Below are positions 12,301 through 24,389 of a stretch of DNA of 64,000 nt, piece after piece. Position 1 is the stretch's first letter, and each line of letters begins with the position of its first letter. Both the position numbers and the translations under genes were made by a program. This DNA is from Lepidurus packardi (lineage: Eukaryota; Arthropoda; Branchiopoda; Notostraca; Triopsidae), in assembly GCA_023053545.1 (NCBI GenBank), contig JAKZAN010000002.1, positions 9,296,790 to 9,360,789 on the forward strand, read 5' to 3'. The notes beneath the pieces were generated by a model that worked only from the letters and a program-made list of their open reading frames with translations, was not told the DNA's origin and made no database searches.

Positions 12301-15300
12301 TCAAATTTGATTCTTAGTTTTCTTTCAAAAGATTGCAGGATTAGTGCACTGCACACGAAACTCAAGTCTGAGTTTCGTAGCAACCGGAAACCGTCTAATC
12401 GCAATCTAAATAAATTGGAAACCATTTCCCTTGACTATTAAAACGTGAACGTTAAATTGCTGAGTTGCTCTACTGCCTATCACCTGAATATCCTTCAATT
12501 CACCTGCCGTGATCACCTGGCTTCAAATTGACGCCACTTCTCCCAAGGAACCATTACTAATCGCATCTTTGAGGTTTTATGGTTTGGCTGAAAAGTTAAT
12601 AAAAAGCGCTGGAAAACCTTTGCTATCAGACTTCATACAGGCTGTGTTGTGCTTGGGGTTGCTTGCGACGATAGCCTGAGCTCACTCCCCACACACATAC
12701 ACATCCTGAGGATGTGTTGCGATAAGCGTTTCAAGATTTCGCTGGGCCGGCTGGCAACACGGAAAGTAACGTACAATACAGCATAATTGCAAGACTAATT
12801 GAGAATAAAGCAGGCCCTTGAAGTCCCCCATAGATGACCTAAAGAAGGGTATGGTTTATTTCATTCTTGGCTTAGTAAACTGGACGTAATCTCCCATAAC
12901 AACAATGAAAATTTTGCGGTTGACGAGGCCTCCAAATGGCACGGGACCAAGCAGCCAGGCTCCACACGGAACGTGAAGGAAGCCCCGCCCCACCATCATT
13001 GCATAGACAACGATAACATTCTACACATACAACGCCCTAGCTGTCAAGCGTTGTTACATTCTAGACATACGTGAACACGAAGGATTTGGGGAGCTGGTAA
13101 ATTAGTCAAAATAGGTCTCACCTTGCGTTAGGCGCGTGGAAGATGACGGGAGGCAGCAAAAGCAAGGGTAACGGTCACAAAAAAAGCACTTGGTTGACAG
13201 CTTACACTTTAGTTACCAAGCCGCCATGATCGCCACACTAGCACTGGGGAGAAAAAGCATAGGGTTTGGCTTGGGCTGAGACTGGTCCGGAACCGCGAGA
13301 CCTAGAGCATAGCTTTAGGAAGCCGAACCGCGAAACGCATCCACCCTTCGCTCGCGGTTTCGGGGAAATCCCTCGGTTGGGTTAGGGAGGGGTTTTATTT
13401 TATTCTATTATTTTTTCTCTCTGTTTCGCCGCGGGCTCGCCTTGAATATTCAGATTACCCTTGCACCTGTCGACGCCTTTTAAACTAGGCAACAAATTGA
13501 GTGTATCCCATGTAACGAAACGGCGAAACCAAACTGTAAGTGTGTAGGCGAGCAGCCAACACAACAATGAATTTCCTTTCGACTTGACTTTTACTGAAAG
13601 TGAAACGAGAGAGGAAAGAAGAAATGCTTCTTTCTCTAGGCCACACAGGCTGTTGCAGTCATTTCTCAAAGCAGTTCATTTACCCAAAAATAGGTAAGAA
13701 AGTAAAAGAAAAAAAATAGCTAGAAGAGGCTGTTTATGAATGGACGAACGTAAAGCACGCGAAAGAAAAGCGCCAGCGATACACTACAAGTCGTAGTAAA
13801 ACCGATTGTTAAGCATAAAAAGAGGTAAAAGAGTGTCACTTTTTCTTATTTGGAAACTTCTCTCTCCCCACCGACCTTAAAAAGCCTGGAGAGTGTGCAA
13901 GAAGCCATTCCTCCTTTGAAGTACTCGCCGACAAAGGAACAGAAGCAGTCGATCGTTTGCGTTTCGCGACAATTCTTGAGAAGTTGGCAAAAATCCTGAG
14001 AAGTTGGCAAAAAGACCCGCACGCAGCAGAAAGTCGGCTGATTAATTCGGACAAGCACAGCATGTGGGTCCAATACTTTTTTTTTTAAGAAATCCATGCC
14101 ACATGCGTAATACATCGTGATGGCACCAAGACGATTGATTGCCAGATAACGCAAAAAGCTTCCTAACTTATGCTCGGCCACAGTGCCATTTCGCGGAAAA
14201 ACAGCACGGGCATGTTCTAAGTAAATACCAGGGGGTTGGAGTGGCCACTAGTGCTTGGAATCAGAACCGACGAGTGTTTTTCCGAGATTGCATCAGGGGC
14301 TCACCAAAGCTCTCTCTCTTTCTCTGTCTCTCAAAGCTAACTTTCGTCCCTCCTTCTTTTGCTCTTCTTCATGCAAATGAAACTACGGGGTGCGATTTCC
14401 ATAAGCTTGCAATATGCAGAGAAGAGCACATGCTCAAGTTCCTGGTCCGCGATTACACGCAAGGATTAGTGCGAGGATCCTCGTTCCGCACCGCGCTCCA
14501 TGCACTGTTGGTACCCATAAGTGTATAAACCCTTGCGATCTTATATTACAATGTAATAACACGGGACTCTTAAGACAAACCAAGGGGATATCCTGCTTGG
14601 GTACACTATTATACAACATTGCTCTTGACATAATGGCCGGCGTCGATGGGCTCTTGGGTCATGCAAAAGAATTTGCCAACTTGTTTATGATCGCAGTAAT
14701 GACTAAGGGGAGCGTGAGCAGGAATACAGGGTCCTTTTTTTATCCGTCCCTTTTTTCGTCTTAATAGTGATCCCTAGGAAACTCCGCCAAACAGGGGGCC
14801 ATCCAACCCCAAAAGCGGCCATAAGAGAGTAATTTGCTTCAGTAGTACGGATTCCACATACACGTCCTGTACCTTGTTAAATAAAGAAAGCCGTATATGG
14901 TTGTAAAACCTAAGCCTACAGATTTGTGGCTATTTTCAGGAAAGGCAAAGAGACAAAACTGAGACAAAAAAGCGAGGCGGAGGCTTCCTCCTTATTTCTT
15001 TTACTCGATATACGCCGCTCGGATCCATAATAGTTTCTTTTTTTAATAAAAAATAAGACTTCCCTCAACCTAGCAAGTGGAAACCTCGCTTTTTCCTTAC
15101 ATCCTACCTGGTTTGTATGCAAAACAATGGCTCTTTTCCTTAGATCCTCCGCTTTTGCTTTCCGTCTTCCTCTTGCTCACCGCACCGATCTCGCGGCTTT
15201 ATGCGTCTCAGACCCATAAATCTCTTCGGAGTTGCTGGCCTAGTCCCTCCCGCAACAGCAGCAAAGCAAGTAAAACTTTTGCGAGGGGTTTTGGGTGCTT

Positions 15301-18300
15301 CACTCGCTCTGTCTCCTTTTCTATTATAAATCACTCTTTTTTTTTACGTGTTTAAAGCATTTTCCATCGATTACCCGTCACCTCTAACTAATTGCCGTGC
15401 GGCAGAAATGCATGCACGTAGGTTGAGGATACACAACACACTCTCCAAACTTCGCATTTTCTTGTTTTTCGTTTTTCCACGTCCCACGACAGGTTCTGCG
15501 TATCAGAACGGTTCAAAACCGGGCAAAAACTTTAAGGCTCTTATATTTAAAGAAATAGATTTTTGCCTTATTATTTAAAGGACTCAGAATGCGACTTCTT
15601 GTTGAAACAAGGTATGAACAGACACGTAACAAACGAGGCATTTGATGGAGCCCGAGAGTTTGGGGAAGGGACGATGACAAATCGCACGCTTGATGACAAC
15701 CCAGTCCAACGAAACATGTTTTAAGGGGAGGAAAATTTCGATCAGGCCGAAAGCCCGGAATGCCTGTCGCTGAACGGCGAGAAAAACGTTCGAAAAGGCG
15801 TCAAGACGCTCCCGCTCGTTGGAAATTAACACGGCCAATCTTGGCAATAAATTTGTATGTCTGATAAAATTTCCCCAGCGTTGGCAGATTTACGTCACCG
15901 AAAGAGGCGAGCGATAGCCATAATATTGCTTGATTGAAAACTAGCGAAGACAGACTCGCTGGCTGTAAGCGTTTTTCCATCTTAGGTACACACACCCATC
16001 CGATGCGAGGCGATAAGCTTTTAAAAAAGACAACAGAAAATGCCTGATGGATCGTGTCATAAACAGCTTAATGGCTATTTCGTGTGTCGTATAGGTCTAC
16101 CGACTTAAATAATATTGTGTCTGTTGCACGGGAATATCCAATAACCAACTCTCTCTCTCTCGCTAGATAGATCCCAATAGCGTTAACCGTTAATGTCAGT
16201 TCTCATGACATAAACCCCCTCTCCCACCCCAATCCTCTCCCGAATCTCCCCGTAAAAACCCGTAACTCTTCCTTGACTCTCCCCAGCATTCTAATGACGA
16301 TGACAAACACAGACATCACTCGAGTGTGATAGTCCCAAAATGCCAAATTCGACTGCAACAGAGTCGAATATACAATGCAAATATATGCCATCTAACCACA
16401 CCAACACTGCAGAACATCCATTTACCCCCCTTTGTGTGGTTCTAATGTATTACAATACCTTATTCTTCTCCCAGCGCGTACAAGCTTTTAGCTCAAAAAT
16501 CACTCACAATAAACAAAAGTAAACCGAAAAAATAAACAGACATACAGCTAAGAAGAAATATATAGATAAAAAAAGAAGAAAGGAAAAGATAAACAAAAAG
16601 AAGGCGCTGTATAAGAAGGCAAACTTTCTTAGTCAGGAAATTCAGGCCAGGAAAACTTTACAAGTGTTGGGGGGGGATTTCTTTCCCATCCCTTAGATTG
16701 ATATAAGGAAGCGACTTTTTGATCGAGTATGTAAGGAGGCGGTACCAGGAGTAGCCCCAAAACCATATGATCGAAGGTACTATAACGCAGGGCAGGGAAG
16801 GGGAAAAAAGAAATGAAGAATTGAAATGGCAAACGGGAGAAAACAACTATTGAGTTTCTGGGATATACAGCGAACTGGCTGCGGTTCTATATGGTTCCAT
16901 CACCAAGCAGAGATGCTTCCTGCGGATAAGACGGAACCACACGGGAACTACATAGGGCGTTCCCGATCCGGGATCCTCACCGAAACTCCATATACGAGAT
17001 GGGTCACAATGATGATACCGTCGGGAAAACCATGACCGGGGAGAGGGAAGGAAAAAAGAAGAAAAAAAATTGTCCTATTCCCTATATCCCAATAATCTCC
17101 TGACTCCTATAAGTCATTGCCTCATTCTAGCTGATTGAAAAACGAAACCTTTATATAGCCTTCCCCTTTAGTAAACAGAAATCTTGTCCGTTTTCTCATC
17201 ATTCTTCTCTGTTTTCCTACGTTTCTATCAGATCCTACTTTATGTACGTGTTTTGTTTTGCTGTATCTATTTGCCTGTAGTTATATTGCCTGTAGTTTAA
17301 TGGAATTCCACTATTTCGTTTCTTTTTTCGTGTGTGTACTTGGCTCTTATCGTAGCTCAAAAGCTACTTTCAGATGCGGTCATACTCTCATACTGCCCAG
17401 TTATAAGCGAAGAATGCAATATCCAGCGTCCCATATGCGCTATGTGCACGGCATTGTCCCCTATTCTTCCAATTCAAACTCCAATTCAATTCGGTGGAGG
17501 GGGGAGTGTCTCCTGTGTTGTACTCTACTACTACTAAAGGTCGACTTTATAAAAGAGGGTGGGGGGCTGTGCGAGCTTTCTTGTCTGGCTTTTGTCCTCC
17601 TGCTTTTCCCTCCTCTTATAGAGATATTGCATGGATGGTTGACGGCAGATCCTTAATCGCCTTGATCACGCGGAGGATTGTGAACCTTTGCATTGCTATA
17701 TACCGGCCCCGGGACTAATAATAATCAACCGGAACGTGCTGGATTCCACGTGCTGGTTGTTCTCCTGCCAAAACCCCGCATAGCACAAATTTCGGCTTAC
17801 ATACCAACGGTTTACGATGCGCCAATCGTCTCTTGCACTCTGTTGTCTGCAGTAACGTGCAGACCATCAACTTCTGAAAACTTCCCAAACCTGAATGAGT
17901 CACGCCAACACGAGGCGCCCAACTTTTCCATATCTCTCATCCAATAATTGCCTCGATTTAATGTCCCTTCCAACCGAATTCCAGCCCTTTGTTTGCCTTT
18001 TCCCCAACCGACTTGTTGTGCTATCACCTGATCTAAGAATATGCATATTAATCACCCGATTTCGATCCATTTGAACTTCCAACCTAATCATATGTATAGC
18101 GTTCAAAGTTAAGTACACGCATTGAAACGAAAAATATAAGCTTTTAATTCCATTCTTCAATTTCTTTTGTAAGGAATGGAACAATTACTAAAGTCTCAGA
18201 AGTTGCTGAGGTGTAATAATTATAATAATTGCTGTTTGCTTTGCAAAGATGCTGATATTTCACATGTTTAATACAAACTAGGAAATTATACAAAGGATCA

Positions 18301-18475
18301 GGTTTGCTGATGTGTATAGATCTACTGATTTGCATATGCAAAAGAACACCTTGCACTTCCATACTTATATGTAAATCATACTATGACGTCACTAGAGGCA
18401 AGTTGACAATTTCGAGTCGAATGCTCCTTGCAATCCATTTACGTACTGTACTATTCTAGTCTGCCCTCCAAAAAA
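3313..18475. other. Long gene-poor stretch
   Basis: About 15 kb without a gene I can support. The longest frame is a 201-codon minus-strand one at 6356-6961; it has no domain, is rich in low-complexity runs and lies among other random frames. Isolated items are a TGACGTCA site at 6410-6417, another at 18384-18391, and a relative of the 20.1-kb repeat near 6285-6310 (ATGTCACAGAGGTGCTGC). A perfect short hairpin, ACACATCC/GGATGTGT, lies at 12709-12727. No tRNA or rRNA pattern was noticed. The region could be a large intron or intergenic DNA. Confidence 0.45.
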
Positions 18476-18560
18476 GGCTACCGAGCACATTAACGTCAAG
18501 CCGGAGTAACGCGACGATTCCCGGGTTCGGTTAGTTATTCATTATTGCATTTTTTTTCCT
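18476..18560 (-). repeat. Inverted copy of the TTACTCCGG repeat family
   Basis: Read on the minus strand, this block contains CCCGGGAATCGTCGCGTTAC followed by TCCGGCTTGA. It closely matches the plus-strand block near 2115-2150 (CCCGGACTCGTCGCCTTACT, then CCGGCTTGA). It also shares an ATAATGAATAAC word with the copy near 3219-3230. It begins with GGCTACCGAG on the plus strand, echoing the unit start of the 1734-2060 array. Confidence 0.6.
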
Positions 18561-20105
18561 TTTTTGTAGTTTGTAAATTTCACTATTGTGGTCGCTGTAG
18601 TATTCCTTTAGTAGGCTCAACTAAATATTTAACGCTACACGAGTCCCTGAAAAAAGCTGTAGCTTTTATCTTGGATTAAATAGGAGAAAAATGAATAATA
18701 TCCTATTTTTGTATTTTACAATATTGGGTATTTGATGTAGTGGACATAAAGTTAGCCTGAAAGGATGGCCAGGTAGCTTTTTCCCAGTCGCTTTTTATTT
18801 GGAAACGTTTCCTTGGAGTGGTTTACGTGCATATCAAGCTAAAAGGGGTAAAGATTTCGATGGAAGTCCTTCAACGATTTGAAAGCTATATAGTACTCCT
18901 TTTAGCCCGCTCTAACCCGGTGATGGACAAGTAAAGTCCGCTTCGCTCTATACAAAGACGAGGGGGCAAGGGGTCACTTGTGGGGAGGTAGACATTTTCG
19001 TGAGGCGATGGACACGAATCTTGCATTAGTCTTACTCCACATAAAGTAAGTTTCTTCGAAGAGCAGCACTTTGCTGCGACGTTACTGATGTTTGGGGGGA
19101 GCTTAGTAGCGCAATTTTTACACCCACCAAAATATAGACTATAACAACCCCACCGGATCCGAGTCAAACCTCTCCTTTGCAACACCCAAAGATCTCGCCA
19201 AATCAAAGCATGTTTACCAGACCAAACCCCTTGTCGTCGCAATTAGAAAAGTTACTCAAGTCTCTCTCGCTTTCTCAGAATCACCCCCCTCAACCCCTCC
19301 CACTCCATAACGAAGATAATAAACACAGCTTGATTGCATTCTTGTGATTCGTAACACAGTTCCCTCTTATGTGACTTCACTAAATGGGACCATAACACCT
19401 CCCCTTGCATTTCCGGGATTGGCATTCATGACCTGAACTCGGCAATTACTCCCTTTTACTTTCCCCCATCACAGTTTCGCCATAAATTTTAGGATATAGT
19501 ACAGCGGAGGAAGAAACAAACGACTATTTATAAGGTTTGCTAAGCTGTTAAAAGCTAGGGCAAAAGAGAGGGTAAGCAAGGGAAACTGTCAAACTACATC
19601 CATTCAGCCCGCGAATAAAATAAAATTAAAAGAGAGAAACGAAAAGAAATGGCCATTTCTTTTGCTCAAGTTTGAAAGTTTTTGTGATTCTTCTTACTGG
19701 CGGAAGAGAGAAAGAGACTATACTATGTTACTATGTGCACCGAATAGCAGAACAGTTGGTCTAACGATCAGACATTAGACCAAGTTTAGGAGCCTAAGAA
19801 GTGTGTCTGGCTGCTAAAAGCGAAAGACTACGAAAGGCTGTGAGAGATTTAATAGGCTCACAAGATCAATGACTGGACAGACATTTTTTTCTTTCTAAAC
19901 TCAGTGTAGACATATAACTTTCCCCCGTAGTCGTCCTTTTTGGGTAGTAGCCACCAAAAATCACATGTTGAAATTTCAATGGATTCAAAATTACACTTCA
20001 TTCTAAGAACGGCGAACTTGTTTCGAACTCGATGAAATTGTTCGACGAACTTTTTTTCAGGTTTTAATGATTAACCGTTCAGGAGTTATGGAAAAACCAA
20101 ACTTT

Positions 20106-20345
20106 GGGTCGTGACGTCACAGAGGTGCTACGTCGTGGTGTACGAAGCTTGTTATCGGGGTTATATTTTACTTCCCATGGTTAGTAGGTTAATATGTTCA
20201 AACAAAACTGGGTCGTGACGTCACAGGGGTGTTACGGAGCTCTTACAAGGGTTATCGTTTGCTTCCCTTGGTTAATATGTGTAAACAAAGCTCTCGGGTA
20301 ACGCTCGTACTAATACGTCCGTGACGTCAGACACCCACGTCACCC
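20106..20345 (+). repeat. ~105-bp repeat with phased TGACGTCA (CRE-type) sites
   Basis: GGGTCGTGACGTCACAG is repeated at 20106 and 20210, followed in both copies by GGTGYTACG, then TTCCC..GGTTA..AATATGT and a GTAAACAAA-like end. A third, shorter partial copy brings another TGACGTCA at 20322. The three perfect TGACGTCA octamers start at 20112, 20216 and 20322. This octamer is the CREB/ATF consensus. Whether it is functional here is inference; it may simply be part of a repeat family, since a related block sits near 6285. Confidence 0.75.
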
Positions 20346-23300
20346 TATGTTGGGTATTTAAATGTTTTTCTTTATTCTCTGGAAACTAAATGTTTTTCTC
20401 TATTTTTATAAGACAAAATTTGTTTTTGTGGTGGCTATTGCCCTTTATGTTGGCGTCTTGAAATGTCTCAGTCCTTTTGAGATGTCTTCTTGCTTCAAAC
20501 GATTGTGGCTCTCTCAGCTGCAGGTTTTTGCTAGGATAATAATAATTTGGGCCGGAAGCTTATTAGGGGTGTGAGAGAAAACACTTGTCGAAATGGATGA
20601 ACAGGAGTGGCACAACATGGGAATCCAGTCTGTATAGTTACTACAAACCAACAAAAGCGCTGGCTGTTGTTCACTTTCTTTCCTTGGTCAGAACTTACAG
20701 TCCTGAAATGTTACTCCCTCAAACTTGGAGCAGTTTCAGGCTGCAAGTTGCTTCTTAGGAATGACTTCAAATTCCATTTTTAAACTGGGAAACACAAAGA
20801 AAACTGATTAACTGTAAATGTAGCATTTATAACTTATGAAAGTCAAACTTATCGAATTATTTAAATTCTTACGGTGTTATATTTGTAATCATTAGCTTGC
20901 TAATTAGAGCATACACTGATATGCATAATGATCCCATAGTACGTGACTAGAATTTAATTAAGAACGACTCGCAACCATGGACGAAATCCACACTACAAAA
21001 TTCCGGCATTTAATTTACAAAGTAGACTCAGTTTAGAATAAATGCAGTAAAATCATGATGCCAACCTTAAGTTTTACATTTTGAAACTTCTTCTTGATTT
21101 CGCATGCTTTGGATTAGTTCAGAAGGTTTCGAATATTCTCCAAGTTTAACCAACTAGACAAAATTCTCGACTTTGATAATTTTTACCACAAATTGCCATT
21201 CAGATTTCCAAGAAATTCAATAATAATTTAAATAATTTCCAAGAAATCAATATTTCACGGATAATATAAGACTGTATACCAAACTTTAAAAATTCATCGC
21301 ATACAGTATTTTATTAATCCCAATCTGTCAGAATGGTAACGCATAACAAGAGCAAGATCGTTTTCATGTTGTCATCTGCAGACTTCGGGAATTGCTCTAC
21401 ACAGTCGAACTTTTTCTAACACGAAAAGCAAACTTTTTTTTGGTTCAAGGGATAGACAAGAAAGAGAAGAACGACATTGGTGGAGTTAATTTTTTTTAAT
21501 GATCCTTGGCTGAAGGTTGGCATGGCATGCTGGAGCAAAGGATGTTGTTGAGTTGAAAGGCATCCCCATAAAAGAGAAAAAAAAGTCCAAGTCTATATCT
21601 ACGGGGTCAGGGTGCAGAAATGTGTGAGCAAGGGGTGGCCCATCTACTGCCAATCGACCCCGACCCCAGGTCGGTGACAACGACCAATTACACCGCTTTC
21701 AGATGCTGGGACACGTTAAAAGAACTTGGTGGGGGGAGCAAAGAACATAGAGCAGGGAGGGAAAGAAAAGGGAAAAAAGAAAAGAAAGCTATCAGCCGCT
21801 CGAGTTTCTTGAATTCCTTCCAAGGATATTACTGCCTACATTACCTCCCAAATTAATTCAAGTTCACCTTCAGAAAGTTAAAAAAAAAAAAAAGTTACCC
21901 TTTTCTTATGGGTGTTTGAGGAACAAAAAGTTTGGAAGTGTGTCGAGTATTAGGATAGCCTTTGCCTCGTGTGTCGTCTCGTCTCGGACGAAGAGGACTC
22001 ATTCTCTTGTGCCGTATAGTCGGAGTAATCTTGGTTTATATTGAGGACGTCTATTTGCCATAAAAAGAGCTGTATGGCTGTGTGTTAAAGCCTCGAGCCA
22101 ATAACCCAAGTAATGCCCTCTTTCGTTCCAAACAACCCCCGAGTTGCACCTTCTCCCTTGCTTCCCTCCCCAGCACCTACCGGGTGGGGGGCGGGAGATT
22201 TTGGGTGTCCTGCACGAAGACGTCTTTGTCGCCCGTGGGAGGGTGAAGTAATTAGTCCCTCGTCGTCGTAGAGAAAAGCAATCCTTCTATATCCTTTCCC
22301 TTTTTCCCTACCTTCCGTCCTTTAGCGCGCACCCTCGCCAAAACTCTTTCTCGCGCGCGCGAAAGAAGAACAAAAAACAAAACAAGTCTCCCTAGACGTT
22401 ACACTACACGGCGTCTTTTAGCAGTTATTGGCAGTCTTATGGACCCATCAAAGCCAGGTTACGTCTCGCATACCTGAAAGAAAAAAAGGACACATCAGTC
22501 TCTATCTATCTGGGTCTTTCTTCCATTCCTGGAGGGGGTGAAGGGCGGGGGGAGAGCCCAGGTAGTCTTAAGTAGACCTAATGGCCCTTTAGGGCATTAC
22601 TGCATTAATGTCCTTTAACATTTACGTGGGGTTGCTTTTTACTCCCCCTTCTTGCTTTATTTCTGCCCTGAAAAACTTCGTTATTCTTGCAAAGGAAAAG
22701 AAAATAAAGAAAAAAAGTATTGGGAGTTTGGGTTCGCATTACATGGGATTATTGAAGGTGTATGGGAAAGTTTTACCTGAGCTTTACTGGGATCAAGACT
22801 ATCATGACTCTGATGGGCCGTTATTAGTACAGGCCTGGGTGCTCGGGCCGCACCTCTTATTGCTGCCGAAGGATATAGTGTATGGAACAAAATCCCCGAA
22901 GTAATCAAGTCGTATGACTCTTGATATAAAAACAGGTGCGTGTATTGCGTGTATATAGGGCACAGGGGTTTTGTATTCTATAGCTTACACAGACAAGAGT
23001 CCTAGAGTGATAAAGGGGGGGGAACGTTACAAGAGAAAAAGAAAACTTACATTGTTAGAGACTGGTATAAACTCACCCCTCAATGGAAGCTTCTACAGTC
23101 GCCCCTGGAATGAATAGCTTCTGGTATATTGTTACAAACATATATCATAGACTGCTGATGTCTTTATTTTATCCAGGAACTATGCTATAAGTTTTTTCTT
23201 TTATTTTTAGTTTTAAGGATTTATAGCAGGGGTGAAACCAGGATGACTGCACGCAAATTAGGTTTTCCATTACGTCACCAGATCCATTTGCTCTCACGCC

Positions 23301-23446
23301 TTTCAAAGCTTTCCCCGTATAGCTTTATGGCTTTCTGTACCTCGATAGCATGGGGAGCGCAGAAGCATTGTTCTATGAGAAATTCTAGGATTTCTTTTTT
23401 TACTTTTATAAGATTGCTTGATACTAATGTAGGTGATGCAAGCACA
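20346..23446. other. Gene-poor stretch
   Basis: No supported gene. The stretch 21,900-22,560 is richer in GC and CpG than its surroundings. It contains the alternating palindrome TCGCGCGCGCGA (22351-22362), which could mark a promoter-like patch, but no adjoining coding exon was recognised. A splice-acceptor-like pyrimidine run exists on the minus strand near 22,478-22,500 without a convincing exon. Confidence 0.4.
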
Positions 23447-23469
23447 TTAAGGCTCCCGTATACCTTAGC
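23275..23469 (-). pseudogene. Unassigned open frame lacking a start codon
   Basis: A 64-residue minus-strand frame runs from a stop at 23,472-23,470 to a TGA at 23,277-23,275. The part outside the neighbouring inverted-repeat element reads like protein, with a KKEILEFLIEQC segment and an AIEVQKAIKLYGESFE segment. It has no ATG and I do not recognise the family. It may be a gene fragment or chance; the first residues come from the terminal repeat of the adjacent mobile element. Confidence 0.2.
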
Positions 23470-24389
23470 TTATTGATGCGAAACAGTCACAGATGGCACT
23501 GATGTTTGCCATTGTTTTGCCAACAGGTTCTCCGGTTTGAAAACCCGGAGGTAAAAACGACGTTTCATATTGCTACAAAACATTCTCCGGAAAAAGGACA
23601 AAAGGGTGTCACTCGAGTTGGAAATTGGTAGTTGGATTGGAAATGAATTAGGTTAGGTTAGCTTATATTATTGTTAGATTAGATCAACTTGTACTTTCTT
23701 TCACTCCATTAAAATCATTGAACAAAATTGTTGTGTTCTCAAAGAAGGGTTAGTCAAGACTGCTTGTATTGATACCACGGCTCCCCCACCTGGCATCGCC
23801 TCAGGTACAAAGGACACGATACAACACAAAATCATTGTTCAAAATTTACACAATAGTGTCACTTTCTAAAACATTACATACGTTTGTCACTACATTCGGA
23901 TGATCGTGTTGGTTTTGCGAAAGCCTTGGCTAAGAAAATATAAAAAGTAATAGATAGCTAATAGCCGGCAAAGTTTCTACGCTTGTTTTGACTCTGAAAA
24001 GTTCCACTTATCACCACAATTTGCTGTAGCAGCACAATATCCCAAAGTCGTCAAACTTTTGGAGCAAGATTTCTCGAAAACGGCTTGTCAGATTTAAAAG
24101 CAATCTTAAACAAACGCGTCTTTTGTTAGCAGCTAGTGCTCAACCAATGGGCAGATTTTTAGGCAACGTATTTCTCATAGTTGCACATTTCATTTGCATA
24201 TTTCTAACGTATTACTTAACGGAAAGAAATGTGTTTTGGTTGTGCACTACCTGTTAGTTTTGGTTGTGTACTACCTCAAGGTAACTGTCAGAGATTTCTT
24301 TCATTAAATGTACTGGCTTTCTCAAAAAGTTGTTAAAAAATTCACCATGCTAACCGCATATACCGAGCTAAGGTTTACGGGAGCCTTAA
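23447..24389. mobile_element. 935-bp TIR element flanked by TTAA (piggyBac-like, non-autonomous)
   Basis: GGCTCCCGTATACCTTAGCT at 23451-23470 is mirrored by AGCTAAGGTTTACGGGAGCC at 24366-24385, matching at 19 of 20 positions as inverse complements. Each end is bordered by TTAA (23447-23450 and 24386-24389), the target site duplicated by piggyBac-superfamily transposons. The 935-bp interior holds no transposase-sized frame, so the copy would be non-autonomous. Inside are a degenerate TTAGG-type stretch (23650-23666) and a 24-bp duplication, TTTTGGTTGTG.ACTACCT, at 24234 and 24258. Because TTAA is itself palindromic, the boundary between TIR and target duplication is ambiguous, and the superfamily label is inference. 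Confidence 0.6.

Noticed and set aside
12700..12760. Hairpin ACACATCC/GGATGTGT followed by GCGATAAGCGTTTC, reminiscent of retroelement 3' ends or ribozymes
   Set aside because: Does not contain a hammerhead core (CTGATGA...GAAA) and no reverse transcriptase lies nearby; kept only as a short palindrome.
22440..22500. Possible minus-strand exon after a CTTTCAG acceptor
   Set aside because: Only about a dozen codons before a stop and no partner exon found; pyrimidine runs are common here.
23640..23670. TTAGG-type repeats as evidence of a telomere or telomere-joining site
   Set aside because: Only about three imperfect units, inside a probable mobile element; genes lie on one side and ordinary DNA on the other.
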